The position numbers were made by a program, and so were the translations under genes. The notes beneath the pieces are model-generated. The model made no database searches, was not told the origin of the DNA, and saw nothing but the letters and a program-made list of their open reading frames with translations. From the IMG/VR virus record IMGVR_UViG_3300030085_000736, positions 1-22,804 of that record: DNA of 22,804 nt; one strand, given 5' to 3'. This document shows, one piece after another, positions 11,743-18,882 of the stretch (position 1 is the first letter of the stretch; each line of letters starts with the position of its first letter). Origin of the DNA: a virus.

Positions 11743-12081
11743 TTAGTTGAACAAGTTGTCCATCTTATTTGTTCTTGTTTTCTTGGGGGTTGTTTTCTTG
11801 GTAGTCTTGGTGTTTTCTAATTCGTGTTTCATCTCATCAGCTTTTGCTTTTTCTTTTGCCTTTACTTCTTCATCTCTTTTCTTCCACTTCACCTCTTCAC
11901 GCATACTTAACTGACTTTTGAATCTTTCCACTGCCTCTGGTGCATTACCAGTTTTGTCTATAAACATTTTAATCGCAATATATCCGTCACCACGAAATAC
12001 TAATTTACCGTTCTGGAAAAGACTTCCTTTACTATTCCATAACTCTAATATAGTATTAGTGGGTTTATGTTCATAATTCAT
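11743..12081 (-). CDS. Small protein with basic Lys/Thr-rich tail
   Basis: A 112-residue protein. The N-terminal part (MNYEHKPTNTILELWNSKGS, LVFRGDGYIAIKMFIDKTG) looks like a small folded domain; the second half is a charged helix (WKKRDEEVKAKEKAKADEM) and a TKTTKKTTPKKTRTNK tail that could bind DNA or RNA. It overlaps the upstream nuclease gene by 11 bases. No family recognised. Confidence 0.7.
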   Translation of the reverse strand: MNYEHKPTNTILELWNSKGSLFQNGKLVFRGDGYIAIKMFIDKTGNAPEAVERFKSQLSMREEVKWKKRDEEVKAKEKAKADEMKHELENTKTTKKTTPKKTRTNKMDNLFN

Positions 12082-12409
12082 CCTTGTGCAGTCCTACAAA
12101 ATATTCTGCATCAACCACGACTAATGGTTTGTGATTGTTTCTTTTAATCACTACCACTGGTTCATAGTCTTTACTATTTTCGACTGCCTGAGAATATGAC
12201 TCCCATACATTTACTTTTTCTTGATTTTTACACTCTACTGAATATGGGAACTTTTCCCTCGCAGCCCTCGCCATAATTAAATCTTCACCACCAGCACCCA
12301 TAGACCTAGATTCAACATCCTCTGGATGCACTTCTAATTTTTCTATCAGTTGGTCACGAACCCATTGTTGTAGTCTCCGACCTTTCGCTTTCGCACTTTG
12401 AGTTTTCAT
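12071..12409 (-). CDS. Small PD-(D/E)XK nuclease, Holliday-resolvase-like
   Basis: A 112-residue protein with the compact restriction-fold core: KAKGRRLQQWVRDQL (N-terminal helix), SRSMGAGGEDLIMA (Asp43), FPYSVECKNQEKVNVWE (Glu59-Cys-Lys61) and YSQAVENSKDYEPVVVIKR (motif IV Gln). The order D...ExK...Q is that of archaeal Hjc-type resolvases and related phage nucleases. It may cut branched DNA during replication or packaging. It lies in the operon with primase and ribonucleotide reductase. No database check was possible, so the substrate is open. Confidence 0.72.
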   Translation of the reverse strand: MKTQSAKAKGRRLQQWVRDQLIEKLEVHPEDVESRSMGAGGEDLIMARAAREKFPYSVECKNQEKVNVWESYSQAVENSKDYEPVVVIKRNNHKPLVVVDAEYFVGLHKDEL

Positions 12410-12410
12410 A

Positions 12411-12665
12411 CTATCTCCAAGGTAACATAGTCATCCCAAGAGTATTTAGTATGAATTCTAAAATTACAACACCTATCAATCCACCACCAATTTGCCATGC
12501 CCACCACTTCCAACCAGTGAGTGACCTTGACCATTTTGCAAGTTTACTGTTATGTGCCTTTTCGTATGCACCAGTTTTATTACCAATCTTTTCTGCCCAC
12601 CAATTTGGGTCAAGAATATTCTTTAACATTATTAAAGGCCAGAATATAATACGCAATATTCTCAT
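12411..12665 (-). CDS. Small membrane protein
   Basis: An 84-residue protein with an N-terminal hydrophobic stretch (ILRIIFWPLIMLKNIL), a Trp-rich polar middle and a C-terminal membrane helix (GGGLIGVVILEFILNTLG). The first helix may lie along the membrane. ATG is one base from the next gene's region and the upstream gene stop overlaps by 4 bases. Function unknown. Confidence 0.7.
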   Translation of the reverse strand: MRILRIIFWPLIMLKNILDPNWWAEKIGNKTGAYEKAHNSKLAKWSRSLTGWKWWAWQIGGGLIGVVILEFILNTLGMTMLPWR

Positions 12666-12871
12666 GTTCTTCCCCTAGTTACGATTGCTTCATCTGTCCA
12701 AGTGTCATCCCATGCATCTTCACAATTTGACCACCGTTTATAGTCTGTCTCACAATAGGAACAACGACAAAAGTGACACACTAAAACTTGTTTTTGTTCA
12801 CCTATGTCTTTAAATAATTTAGTATCACAATGTGATTCATGACCACAGTTTTGACATCCTCTAACAGCCAT
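12662..12871 (-). CDS. Zinc-finger-type small protein, 69 residues
   Basis: Cysteine pairs in GCQNCGHESHC and VCHFCRCSYCETD indicate one or two zinc sites (CxxC...HC and CxxCxCxxC). The tail is acidic and Trp rich (WSNCEDAWDDTWTDE). A GAGG site overlaps the end of the upstream Cys-rich gene. Probably a metal-binding adaptor; function unknown. Confidence 0.7.
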   Translation of the reverse strand: MAVRGCQNCGHESHCDTKLFKDIGEQKQVLVCHFCRCSYCETDYKRWSNCEDAWDDTWTDEAIVTRGRT

Positions 12872-12977
12872 CCTCGCTTACCTCATAACAATTACAGTCG
12901 TGACATACATCATTCACACACTCTTCACAATCTTTACCACAATGACAATCATGTTCACATTTACTACATTTAGTCAT
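12861..12977 (-). CDS. Cysteine-rich mini-protein, 38 residues, metallothionein-like
   Basis: ATG at 12977 gives MTKCSKCEHDCHCGKDCEEC then VNDVCHDCNCYEVSEDGC: ten cysteines and three histidines in 38 residues. GAGGAG lies 7 bases before ATG. It overlaps the zinc-ribbon gene upstream by 8 bases and the next gene by 11. The CxxC/CxC spacing suggests binding of several metal ions. I recall similar Cys-rich mini-proteins in marine phages, with no tested role. Confidence 0.7.
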   Translation of the reverse strand: MTKCSKCEHDCHCGKDCEECVNDVCHDCNCYEVSEDGC

Positions 12978-13140
12978 AGTCGTACTCCTCGTATTCTTCG
13001 TTTACTTCGTCTTCGTCATCAATATTTATCTCACCACCACAAAAGACACAATGACTTGCGTGGTAGTGATTTTCCGACATTCCGAACTGAACTTTAAACT
13101 CTACATCACAATCGTCACAGTAGAGAACTTTCTTCGCCAT
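12970..13140 (-). CDS. Zinc-ribbon protein with acidic tail, 56 residues
   Basis: ATG at 13140, two bases after the stop of the grx-nrdB gene. CDDC (8-11) and CVFC (31-34) form a zinc ribbon, with histidines nearby (NHYHASHC); the end is an acidic run (DDEDEVNEEYEEYDYD). Probably a small nucleic-acid- or protein-binding adaptor. Function unknown. Confidence 0.72.
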   Translation of the reverse strand: MAKKVLYCDDCDVEFKVQFGMSENHYHASHCVFCGGEINIDDEDEVNEEYEEYDYD

Positions 13141-13142
13141 AT

Positions 13143-14390
13143 TTAAGCAGCCTCGTATGCATCATCCCATGTTCCAGATAATCCAGCAACTTCATATTCT
13201 GTAACACGATTCTCAAAGAAGTTTGTATGGTCTGCACCATTCAAAACCCACTCCAACCAAGGTAATGGATTTTCTTTGACTTTAAAGTTTGGTTTCAGAC
13301 CAAGTTGTAACAATCTACGGTCTGTAATGTATCTTATATAGGTCTTTACGTCAGACGCTTCCAGACCTTCTGGAGCACCCATTTTGTAAGTCATCTGCAC
13401 GAACTTATCTTCTAGTTTTACAGATAGTCTTGCCATCTCGTAGATTGCAGCTTTGAACTCATCATCTACAATCTTAGGATATTCTGTACAGAACTGTCGG
13501 AATAGTTTTGCAATCCCCTCTACATGGATAGATTCGTCACGAATAGACCATTCTACGACCTTTCCCATACCTTTCATCTTACCGAACCTTTGGAAGTTCA
13601 ACAACATCACAAATGATGCAAACAGAGCGATACCTTCATTCATAACTGATTTAGCCATTGCAAGTGCAAGACCTTTATGAGTTGATGTATTAGAATCCAT
13701 CATGAAGTCAATCTTATCTGACATTTCTGAATACTCCAGAAACGCATGATATTCTTCTGGTGGAAGACCAAGGGTTTCATTTAGAAGTGCATATGCTCTC
13801 TGGTGGATTGCTTCTCTGTTTGCAAACGAACCTAACATATTACGAACTTCATTATTCTTGAACTTTGGAATCAACTGGTCATAGTAGTTTTGTCCAACTG
13901 CAACATCAGCCTGTGTAAACAATCTAAGAATATTAGTGATATACTCTTTCTCTGCTTCTGTAACTTTACCAGACTTCCAATCAGATACATCTTCTGCAAG
14001 GTCAAGTTCATCTTCAATCCAGTGTACCTTCTCATGTCTTGTTGTGATTTCAACTGCCCAAGGATAGTAAAATGGTTTATAAGTTTCACTAAATTTTAGA
14101 AGACTACCACCACCTCTTTTCTTAAATAGTGTTTCTGCATATTCCATCAAGTCATCATAGCCACCGATATGTTTTTCATCAACAAAAATCTGTGGTACAG
14201 AATTCACTCTACGAATTTCTGTTGGTTGTCCAATAACTTCTTTGATACCATTAATTGATTGGTAAAATGCAAGTCTTTCTTCTTCATTGTCCATGAGTAT
14301 AGTTTCATACTCAAATCCATTTTCGTCAAACCAGTTTTTTGCTTTTGTGCAAAAAGGACAATCTGATTTAGTGTATACTTTAATTTCCAT
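13143..14390 (-). CDS. nrdB: Glutaredoxin-NrdB fusion, class I ribonucleotide reductase beta subunit
   Basis: A 415-residue fusion. Residues 1 to about 92 form a glutaredoxin: CPFC active site at 11-14, SVPQIFVDEKHIGGYDDL at 64-81. Residues from about 100 to 415 are NrdB: metal ligands Asp162, Glu193, His196, Glu252, Glu286 and His289, and Tyr200, in the place of the E. coli radical Tyr122. This predicts a diiron-tyrosyl radical (class Ia-type) subunit. The fused glutaredoxin would re-reduce the NrdA cysteines directly. The start has an AAGGGAACGAGA site. It follows NrdA and a 61-residue gene in one operon. Confidence 0.95.
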   Translation of the reverse strand: MEIKVYTKSDCPFCTKAKNWFDENGFEYETILMDNEEERLAFYQSINGIKEVIGQPTEIRRVNSVPQIFVDEKHIGGYDDLMEYAETLFKKRGGGSLLKFSETYKPFYYPWAVEITTRHEKVHWIEDELDLAEDVSDWKSGKVTEAEKEYITNILRLFTQADVAVGQNYYDQLIPKFKNNEVRNMLGSFANREAIHQRAYALLNETLGLPPEEYHAFLEYSEMSDKIDFMMDSNTSTHKGLALAMAKSVMNEGIALFASFVMLLNFQRFGKMKGMGKVVEWSIRDESIHVEGIAKLFRQFCTEYPKIVDDEFKAAIYEMARLSVKLEDKFVQMTYKMGAPEGLEASDVKTYIRYITDRRLLQLGLKPNFKVKENPLPWLEWVLNGADHTNFFENRVTEYEVAGLSGTWDDAYEAA

Positions 14391-14565
14391 TCTCGTTCCC
14401 TTCCATGTAACAGTTATGAGTGGGTTTAGTTTCCATTTGGCGTACCCAATCTAACTCTTGAATAAGGCGATTGTACCATGCAACATCATGGTCATCATGT
14501 GCCTTTTTCATATCTTCGTGTAATTGTTCTTTTCTTGCCTTTACATATTGTTCTAACCTTGACAC
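14380..14565 (-). CDS. Small charged protein between nrdA and nrdB, GTG start
   Basis: GTG at 14565 gives 61 residues, MSRLEQYVKARKEQLHEDMK at the start, then HDVAWYNRLIQELDWVRQME. It is helical and probably coiled coil. An AGAGGAG site lies 8 bases before this GTG, inside the last codons of nrdA, while another GTG at 14574 would be too close. It overlaps nrdA by 13 bases and nrdB by 11. I recall relatives in marine T4-like phages next to ribonucleotide reductase genes; function unknown. Confidence 0.7.
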   Translation of the reverse strand: MSRLEQYVKARKEQLHEDMKKAHDDHDVAWYNRLIQELDWVRQMETKPTHNCYMEGNENGN

Positions 14566-16367
14566 GCTACACACTCCTCTTGAGATTGTAACTCTTGAGT
14601 TTGATAGTCTTTTAACGCATCTCTTTGTACTTTCTCTGCAACATTTTCAGCTTTCTGAGTTGTCTCTGTTCTTAGATAATAAAGTCCTTTAACACCCCTC
14701 TGCCATGCGTTGAAATGTACTTGGTGTAGATACTTACGTTCTGCACCAGCAGAGAAGAATAAGTTTACAGATTGACCTTGACACAAGAACCTTTGTCTAG
14801 TTCCAGCTTGGTCAACAATCTTCATCTGGTCAATTTCAATCGCTGTTTTGAAAACATTCTTTTCATCAACGGTTAAGAAATTTAGATGTTGTACAGAACC
14901 ACCGTTAGTAATAATATCTGTCCAGACCTTATCTGTATTCTTACCCTTCTCTTCTAATACTTCTTCAAGATACTTATTCTTGACTAAGTGTGAACCAGCT
15001 CTTGTTCTGTGTGTATATGCATTTGCTTTGAGTGGTTCGATAGATGGTGAAGTTCCACAAATAATAGAACTATTAGCGTTAGGTGCAATCGCAAGTAAAT
15101 GTGCGTTACGTCTACCAGTACCTTCCATATCTGGTGCTTCACCCCTTTGTTTACCCATAGTCAAACTTTCTTCGATTGCTTGTTTCTGAATATACTGGAA
15201 TACAACATTATTCCAAACTTGTGCAGATTCAGACTCAAAAGGAATTCTTTTCTTATGTAAGAAAGCGTGCCATCCCATTGCACCAAGACCAAGTGACCGT
15301 TCTCTTTGTGCAGAATATCTTGCACGACCAATCTCATCACCAGCGTTATCAATGAAGAACTGAAGAACATTATCCAAGAATCGAATAAGGTCACGAATCA
15401 TTGTAGTACCTCTCCACTCTTCAAACTTCTCTACGTTTACAGATGATAAACAACAAACAGCAGTTCTGTCTTCTGAAGTTGCAAGATGGATTTCGTTACA
15501 AAGATTAGAACCATGAATCTTCAGACCCAAATCTTTTTGAGTGTGTGGTAATGCACGATTGGCTGTATCAATAAAGTTAAGGTATGGTTCACCAGTTCTA
15601 TATCTTACTTCTAAGATTTGTTCCCATAACTTTCTTGCAGGCATTGTTTCTCTAACAGTCTGGTCATTAGGGTCAATCAAATCCCAAGTCTCACCTCGTT
15701 CTACTGCTCTCATAAATGCATCTGTAATATTAATCGCATTGTGTAGATTTAAGTTCTTACGGTTTACATCTCCAGTAGGAACACGCATATTTAAAAACTC
15801 AATAATATCTGGATGGTCTACATCCATATAGGCTGCATAAGAACCCTTACGAGTTTTACCTTGACGATACGCAGTCATATCTGCATCTACTGTATGAAGG
15901 AAAGGCATAGGCCCTGGCGCTTTGTCTGATACTGCACGAACATCACTCCAGTGTCCACCGACACCACCACCCTTAACTGATAACCAACGCAGTTCAGATG
16001 AGTGTGCAATCAAACCCTCTAATGAGTCTGGTACATAAGTTAGAAAACAAGAAATAGGAAGTGCCTTTGCTTTCTCATCTGGTAATGGTGCATTTGATAA
16101 TACTGGTGATGCATACATAAACCAACCTTTAGAAACATAATCATAAATTCTTTGTGCTAAATCCATGTCGCCATATGAATATGCAACAGCGGCTCTTGCG
16201 TATGCCATTTGTGGGGAAGTTTCTTTTTCTCTACAGTAGTAATCTTCTACCAGTTTTTTTGCCTGTTCAGATAACAGTTCATCTCTTTTTGTATCTATAT
16301 TAATTCCTAAGTATTTTACTGATGATTCAGAAAGTGGCATCTTGACCACTGTAGCCTGTTGCGACAT
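14553..16367 (-). CDS. nrdA: Ribonucleotide reductase alpha subunit, class I
   Basis: A 604-residue catalytic subunit that converts ribonucleoside diphosphates to deoxy forms. Visible active-site elements: Cys107 (SCFL) and Cys305 (redox pair), N288-L-C290-N-E292 (thiyl radical Cys and general base), NANSSIICGTSPSIEP, the LYYLRT tyrosine pair of the radical pathway, and a C-terminal CVAC redox shuttle. About 150 residues shorter than E. coli NrdA: the N-terminal ATP-cone is missing, so the usual dATP shut-off at that site is not expected. The operon pairs it with the glutaredoxin-NrdB fusion. Confidence 0.96.
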   Translation of the reverse strand: MSQQATVVKMPLSESSVKYLGINIDTKRDELLSEQAKKLVEDYYCREKETSPQMAYARAAVAYSYGDMDLAQRIYDYVSKGWFMYASPVLSNAPLPDEKAKALPISCFLTYVPDSLEGLIAHSSELRWLSVKGGGVGGHWSDVRAVSDKAPGPMPFLHTVDADMTAYRQGKTRKGSYAAYMDVDHPDIIEFLNMRVPTGDVNRKNLNLHNAINITDAFMRAVERGETWDLIDPNDQTVRETMPARKLWEQILEVRYRTGEPYLNFIDTANRALPHTQKDLGLKIHGSNLCNEIHLATSEDRTAVCCLSSVNVEKFEEWRGTTMIRDLIRFLDNVLQFFIDNAGDEIGRARYSAQRERSLGLGAMGWHAFLHKKRIPFESESAQVWNNVVFQYIQKQAIEESLTMGKQRGEAPDMEGTGRRNAHLLAIAPNANSSIICGTSPSIEPLKANAYTHRTRAGSHLVKNKYLEEVLEEKGKNTDKVWTDIITNGGSVQHLNFLTVDEKNVFKTAIEIDQMKIVDQAGTRQRFLCQGQSVNLFFSAGAERKYLHQVHFNAWQRGVKGLYYLRTETTQKAENVAEKVQRDALKDYQTQELQSQEECVACQG

Positions 16368-16379
16368 GGTTCTCTCCTA

Positions 16380-17396
16380 TTAAACTTTTTTCCAATGTGA
16401 TAATTGTGTTTTTGCTTCTAGACCAGAAAAGGTATTGTTATGTATAATATCAGTGATTTCAACATTTGTCAAACCAGAAATTATCATATCGTTAATATCC
16501 TTTTCCTCTATATGTGGCGGCCAGATTACCACATTGTAACCTTCGTCTACCGCCTTTTCTATATTCTTTATAATTTCCCTATTTCTAGGTTCATTATCAA
16601 ACACCAAAGTGCTTTTAGTTTTGTATTGAGGTAACCGTAAATCGCCTTGAGCCACTGCAACAGAATTGTCAATAAAGAGACTATCAATAGGGCCTTCCAC
16701 GATAATAATATTCCTACTATCGTCCACCCTATCAAGACCAAATATCTTTTGATTGTTTTTGTCAAGAACAATCGTGATATACTTCGGTTGTTCGTTTCCA
16801 AACGCTCTTCCTTGATATGCAAACACCTTACCATTTACATCACGAAAGGGAATCACCATCCGTGGATGGTCATTCGTCAAATCCTTGAACTTGTTAGGTA
16901 CTAACTCGTTAGTCCAAGCAAAAAACTTATCGACCAAATAAATATCGCAATATCTACTCTGTGGGATAAGACGGTTTCCAATAGATTTAACAGCCGGGTG
17001 GTTTTGTCCAAGTTCTCTGAATGATTTATGTTTTGATAAGATGTCTTTCTGAATGAAGACTGGCTTGGGTATATTGAACTCTGGGTTTTTAACATTTCCA
17101 CCTCTTCCATTAGCTGTCGAACCTTCCTTGTATCTTTCAACAAGGTATTCTTTATATAGGGATTCGTCAACCTCTAGAATTAAATTCGCAAGGTTTGTTC
17201 CCTTTGAGCAGTTATGACATTTATAGAACAAGTCATTCTTTGTCCTATAGACATAACCTCTCGCTTTTGATTTATTCTTTTTACTATCCCCACAAAATGG
17301 ACAACGAAAGTTCCAAAGGTAATCTCCCTTTTTAGAGAACCTTTCCAATCGGTGTGACATTAAATTGAGATATTTAATATCTACAAATGTACTCAT
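16380..17396 (-). CDS. DNA primase, T4 gp61-like
   Basis: A 338-residue primase. The N-terminal zinc site is CPFCGD (32-37) with CHNC (60-63). The TOPRIM core shows IIIVEGPIDSLF (Glu234), TLVFDNEPRNRE (Asp267) and the DINDM segment near the C-terminus. It makes RNA primers with the replicative helicase at the fork. The start MSTFVDIKYLNL fits marine T4-like relatives. The promoter -10 box lies only 7 bases upstream, so the message is probably leaderless. First gene of the primase/nrd operon. Confidence 0.92.
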   Translation of the reverse strand: MSTFVDIKYLNLMSHRLERFSKKGDYLWNFRCPFCGDSKKNKSKARGYVYRTKNDLFYKCHNCSKGTNLANLILEVDESLYKEYLVERYKEGSTANGRGGNVKNPEFNIPKPVFIQKDILSKHKSFRELGQNHPAVKSIGNRLIPQSRYCDIYLVDKFFAWTNELVPNKFKDLTNDHPRMVIPFRDVNGKVFAYQGRAFGNEQPKYITIVLDKNNQKIFGLDRVDDSRNIIIVEGPIDSLFIDNSVAVAQGDLRLPQYKTKSTLVFDNEPRNREIIKNIEKAVDEGYNVVIWPPHIEEKDINDMIISGLTNVEITDIIHNNTFSGLEAKTQLSHWKKV

Positions 17397-17403
17397 GTTG
17401 TAG

Positions 17404-17432
17404 ATAATACCTTAAACTCAACTCAGAGTCAA
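17404..17432 (-). promoter_or_regulatory. Sigma70-type promoter for the primase/nrd operon
   Basis: Minus strand: TTGACT (17432-17427), 17-bp spacer ending AAGG, then TATTAT (17409-17404). The predicted start falls at or one base before the primase ATG at 17396. Confidence 0.8.
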
Positions 17433-17433
17433 G

Positions 17434-17844
17434 TCAAATATTGATTGTGATTACTTTTTGGATGATAAAGCCTGCGACAATTGAACCCCCCACAATAACC
17501 CATTTCCACTTTTCTAACATTCCGACACGACTTGACATTTCTCTTCGTATTGTCTGGAGTTCTTCTAATAGTCTACGTTCCATCTCTGACATATGTTGAG
17601 ATGTTTCTTTTGCATTGGTGGTAATGCGAGAGTGCAGTTCTTGAACATTATCTCTAAGTTGTTTTTCACTCTCTTCCAATGTTTCTTCTTGCCTTGCGAG
17701 TTTTTCTTCATGTACAGCAATAACAGTATGCAGTGAAGAGGAAACCTCTGCTATCTTTTCAATAGCAGAATCAAGACGAACATGAATTTGTTTCATGTCA
17801 TCCACTTCCCTCTTTAACAATGCAATTTCTGTTTCCACCGACAT
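17434..17844 (-). CDS. Coiled-coil protein with C-terminal membrane anchor
   Basis: A 136-residue protein: a long coiled coil from about residue 5 to 105 (heptads through LLKREVDDMKQIHVRLDSAI and EEKLARQEETLEESEKQLRD), then a C-terminal membrane helix, WVIVGGSIVAGFIIQKV. The tail-anchored layout recalls a phage membrane tether or holin-like accessory. It lies at the end of an operon with three other membrane or exported proteins, downstream of the lysis block. Function unknown. Confidence 0.75.
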   Translation of the reverse strand: MSVETEIALLKREVDDMKQIHVRLDSAIEKIAEVSSSLHTVIAVHEEKLARQEETLEESEKQLRDNVQELHSRITTNAKETSQHMSEMERRLLEELQTIRREMSSRVGMLEKWKWVIVGGSIVAGFIIQKVITINI

Positions 17845-17855
17845 TCTTGTCTCTA

Positions 17856-18113
17856 CTAAAATGGTTTTAGTTCAGATGGTTCAACATCTACAAATTTAAT
17901 TATACTGTTACGTTCATTCACCTCAACATCTAATTTCTTACAAGCGAGTCTCATTGTTCCAGAGTACTCTTTTTGTGTAGGTGATTTTACATTACGTTCA
18001 ATTGTGCGTTTTGCTTTTAAACACTCACTCAAACCATCTCTTACTGTGTATTCTTTAAGTTCCAATGGACTACCAAAGAACATCAACAATACGATTGCTC
18101 CTTCTAATAACAT
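17856..18113 (-). CDS. Small exported protein, two-cysteine type (paralogue A)
   Basis: 85 residues with a hydrophobic start (MLLEGAIVLLMFFGSP), then LSECLKAKRTIERN and RLACKKLDVEVNE. The CLKAKRxxER...ACKKLDVEV pattern is repeated in the next gene upstream, so the two are tandem paralogues. Probably membrane-anchored or periplasmic with a disulfide. Function unknown. Confidence 0.68.
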   Translation of the reverse strand: MLLEGAIVLLMFFGSPLELKEYTVRDGLSECLKAKRTIERNVKSPTQKEYSGTMRLACKKLDVEVNERNSIIKFVDVEPSELKPF

Positions 18114-18116
18114 GAC

Positions 18117-18392
18117 TTATCCTCCAAGTTTTTCTGTAACGCTTTCAGCCTTAACTTCTGGATTTTCGTCTGTATCAAGTAATCGAACAATGTAATCGTT
18201 ACCATCTGCATCTTTACCTACTTCGACCAATCTCTTCTGACAAGTATATCTGAAGGGTTCTGTTCCCTCATGCGTTTTTTCTGCAACTCTTTTTTCTCTC
18301 AAACAATCTACCATTTTGTGATATCCAACATGGGATGCCACCTCACCATTAACATATAACAAAAGTGTAATACATACCATTTCTACTGTCAT
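18117..18392 (-). CDS. Small exported protein, two-cysteine type (paralogue B)
   Basis: 91 residues with a hydrophobic start (MTVEMVCITLLLYVNGEVA), then MVDCLREKRVAEK and YTCQKRLVEVGKD. The spacing and motifs mirror the neighbouring paralogue. The tail is acidic. Three bases separate it from the next gene. Function unknown. Confidence 0.68.
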   Translation of the reverse strand: MTVEMVCITLLLYVNGEVASHVGYHKMVDCLREKRVAEKTHEGTEPFRYTCQKRLVEVGKDADGNDYIVRLLDTDENPEVKAESVTEKLGG

Positions 18393-18393
18393 T

Positions 18394-18807
18394 TTAATTT
18401 CCGTTCTTTAATTCGAGCTGGGAGTCTTTGATTTTCTCAATTGCGGCTTCCAGACTGTTAATTCTTTTTTCGTAAAACTCAAGTGTCAATTTTTGTTGTT
18501 GGTCAAAGGGTGCTTGTCCACTTTCTATTTCACTAGTTAGTTTTTCTAGTTCCCCAGCAAGGTGTTCAATCAACATAAACTGCTCACTATCTGCTGGTAG
18601 TGAACCCATTTCACCCCTTGGCCATTTAATACGAAATTCTGTATTCATAGTCACATCATTGTTCATCATTGTCTGTTGCGTTTCTAATTGATTTAGTCGC
18701 TCGACAATACCAAAATATGCCCAAGTAGCGATAGATGCACCAGCTATCATAGAAAGTATATTTCTAAGTGGTAATGCTACTTCGGTATTTTCACTTATCT
18801 TCGCCAT
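18394..18807 (-). CDS. Membrane-anchored coiled-coil protein
   Basis: 137 residues: N-terminal membrane helix LRNILSMIAGASIATWAYFG, then coiled-coil parts (VERLNQLETQQTMMN and KRINSLEAAIEKIKDSQLEL) separated by a conserved-looking segment FRIKWPRGEMGSLPADSEQ. AAGGAG lies upstream and a TATAAATAG element 18-26 bases upstream. It resembles small envelope proteins of marine phages near lysis genes, function unknown. Confidence 0.72.
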   Translation of the reverse strand: MAKISENTEVALPLRNILSMIAGASIATWAYFGIVERLNQLETQQTMMNNDVTMNTEFRIKWPRGEMGSLPADSEQFMLIEHLAGELEKLTSEIESGQAPFDQQQKLTLEFYEKRINSLEAAIEKIKDSQLELKNGN

Positions 18808-18824
18808 AATCTTATCTCCTTATA

Positions 18825-18833
18825 CTATTTATA
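18825..18833 (-). promoter_or_regulatory. T4-late-like element TATAAATAG
   Basis: Minus strand TATAAATAG at 18833-18825 matches the T4 late promoter core. No -35 lies 17 bp away, as expected of a gp55-type late promoter. The gene start is 18 bases downstream with AAGGAG between. Confidence 0.55.
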
Positions 18834-18847
18834 TCGAGTCAAAGTTT

Positions 18848-18882
18848 TGACAAAAGTAATAATTTGACGCATTACTTTGTCA
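18848..18882. repeat. Inverted repeat over the stop of the 94-residue membrane gene
   Basis: TGACAAAAGTAAT and ATTACTTTGTCA pair over 12 bp with one bulged A and a 10-base loop. A U-tract follows only on the plus-strand reading, where no gene is transcribed, so this is not a standard terminator for the genes here. It covers the stop codon and lies just before the late-like element. Confidence 0.5.

Noticed and set aside
13871-14089. Minus-strand ORF inside grx-nrdB
   Set aside because: Out-of-frame shadow; the NrdB frame has all metal ligands.
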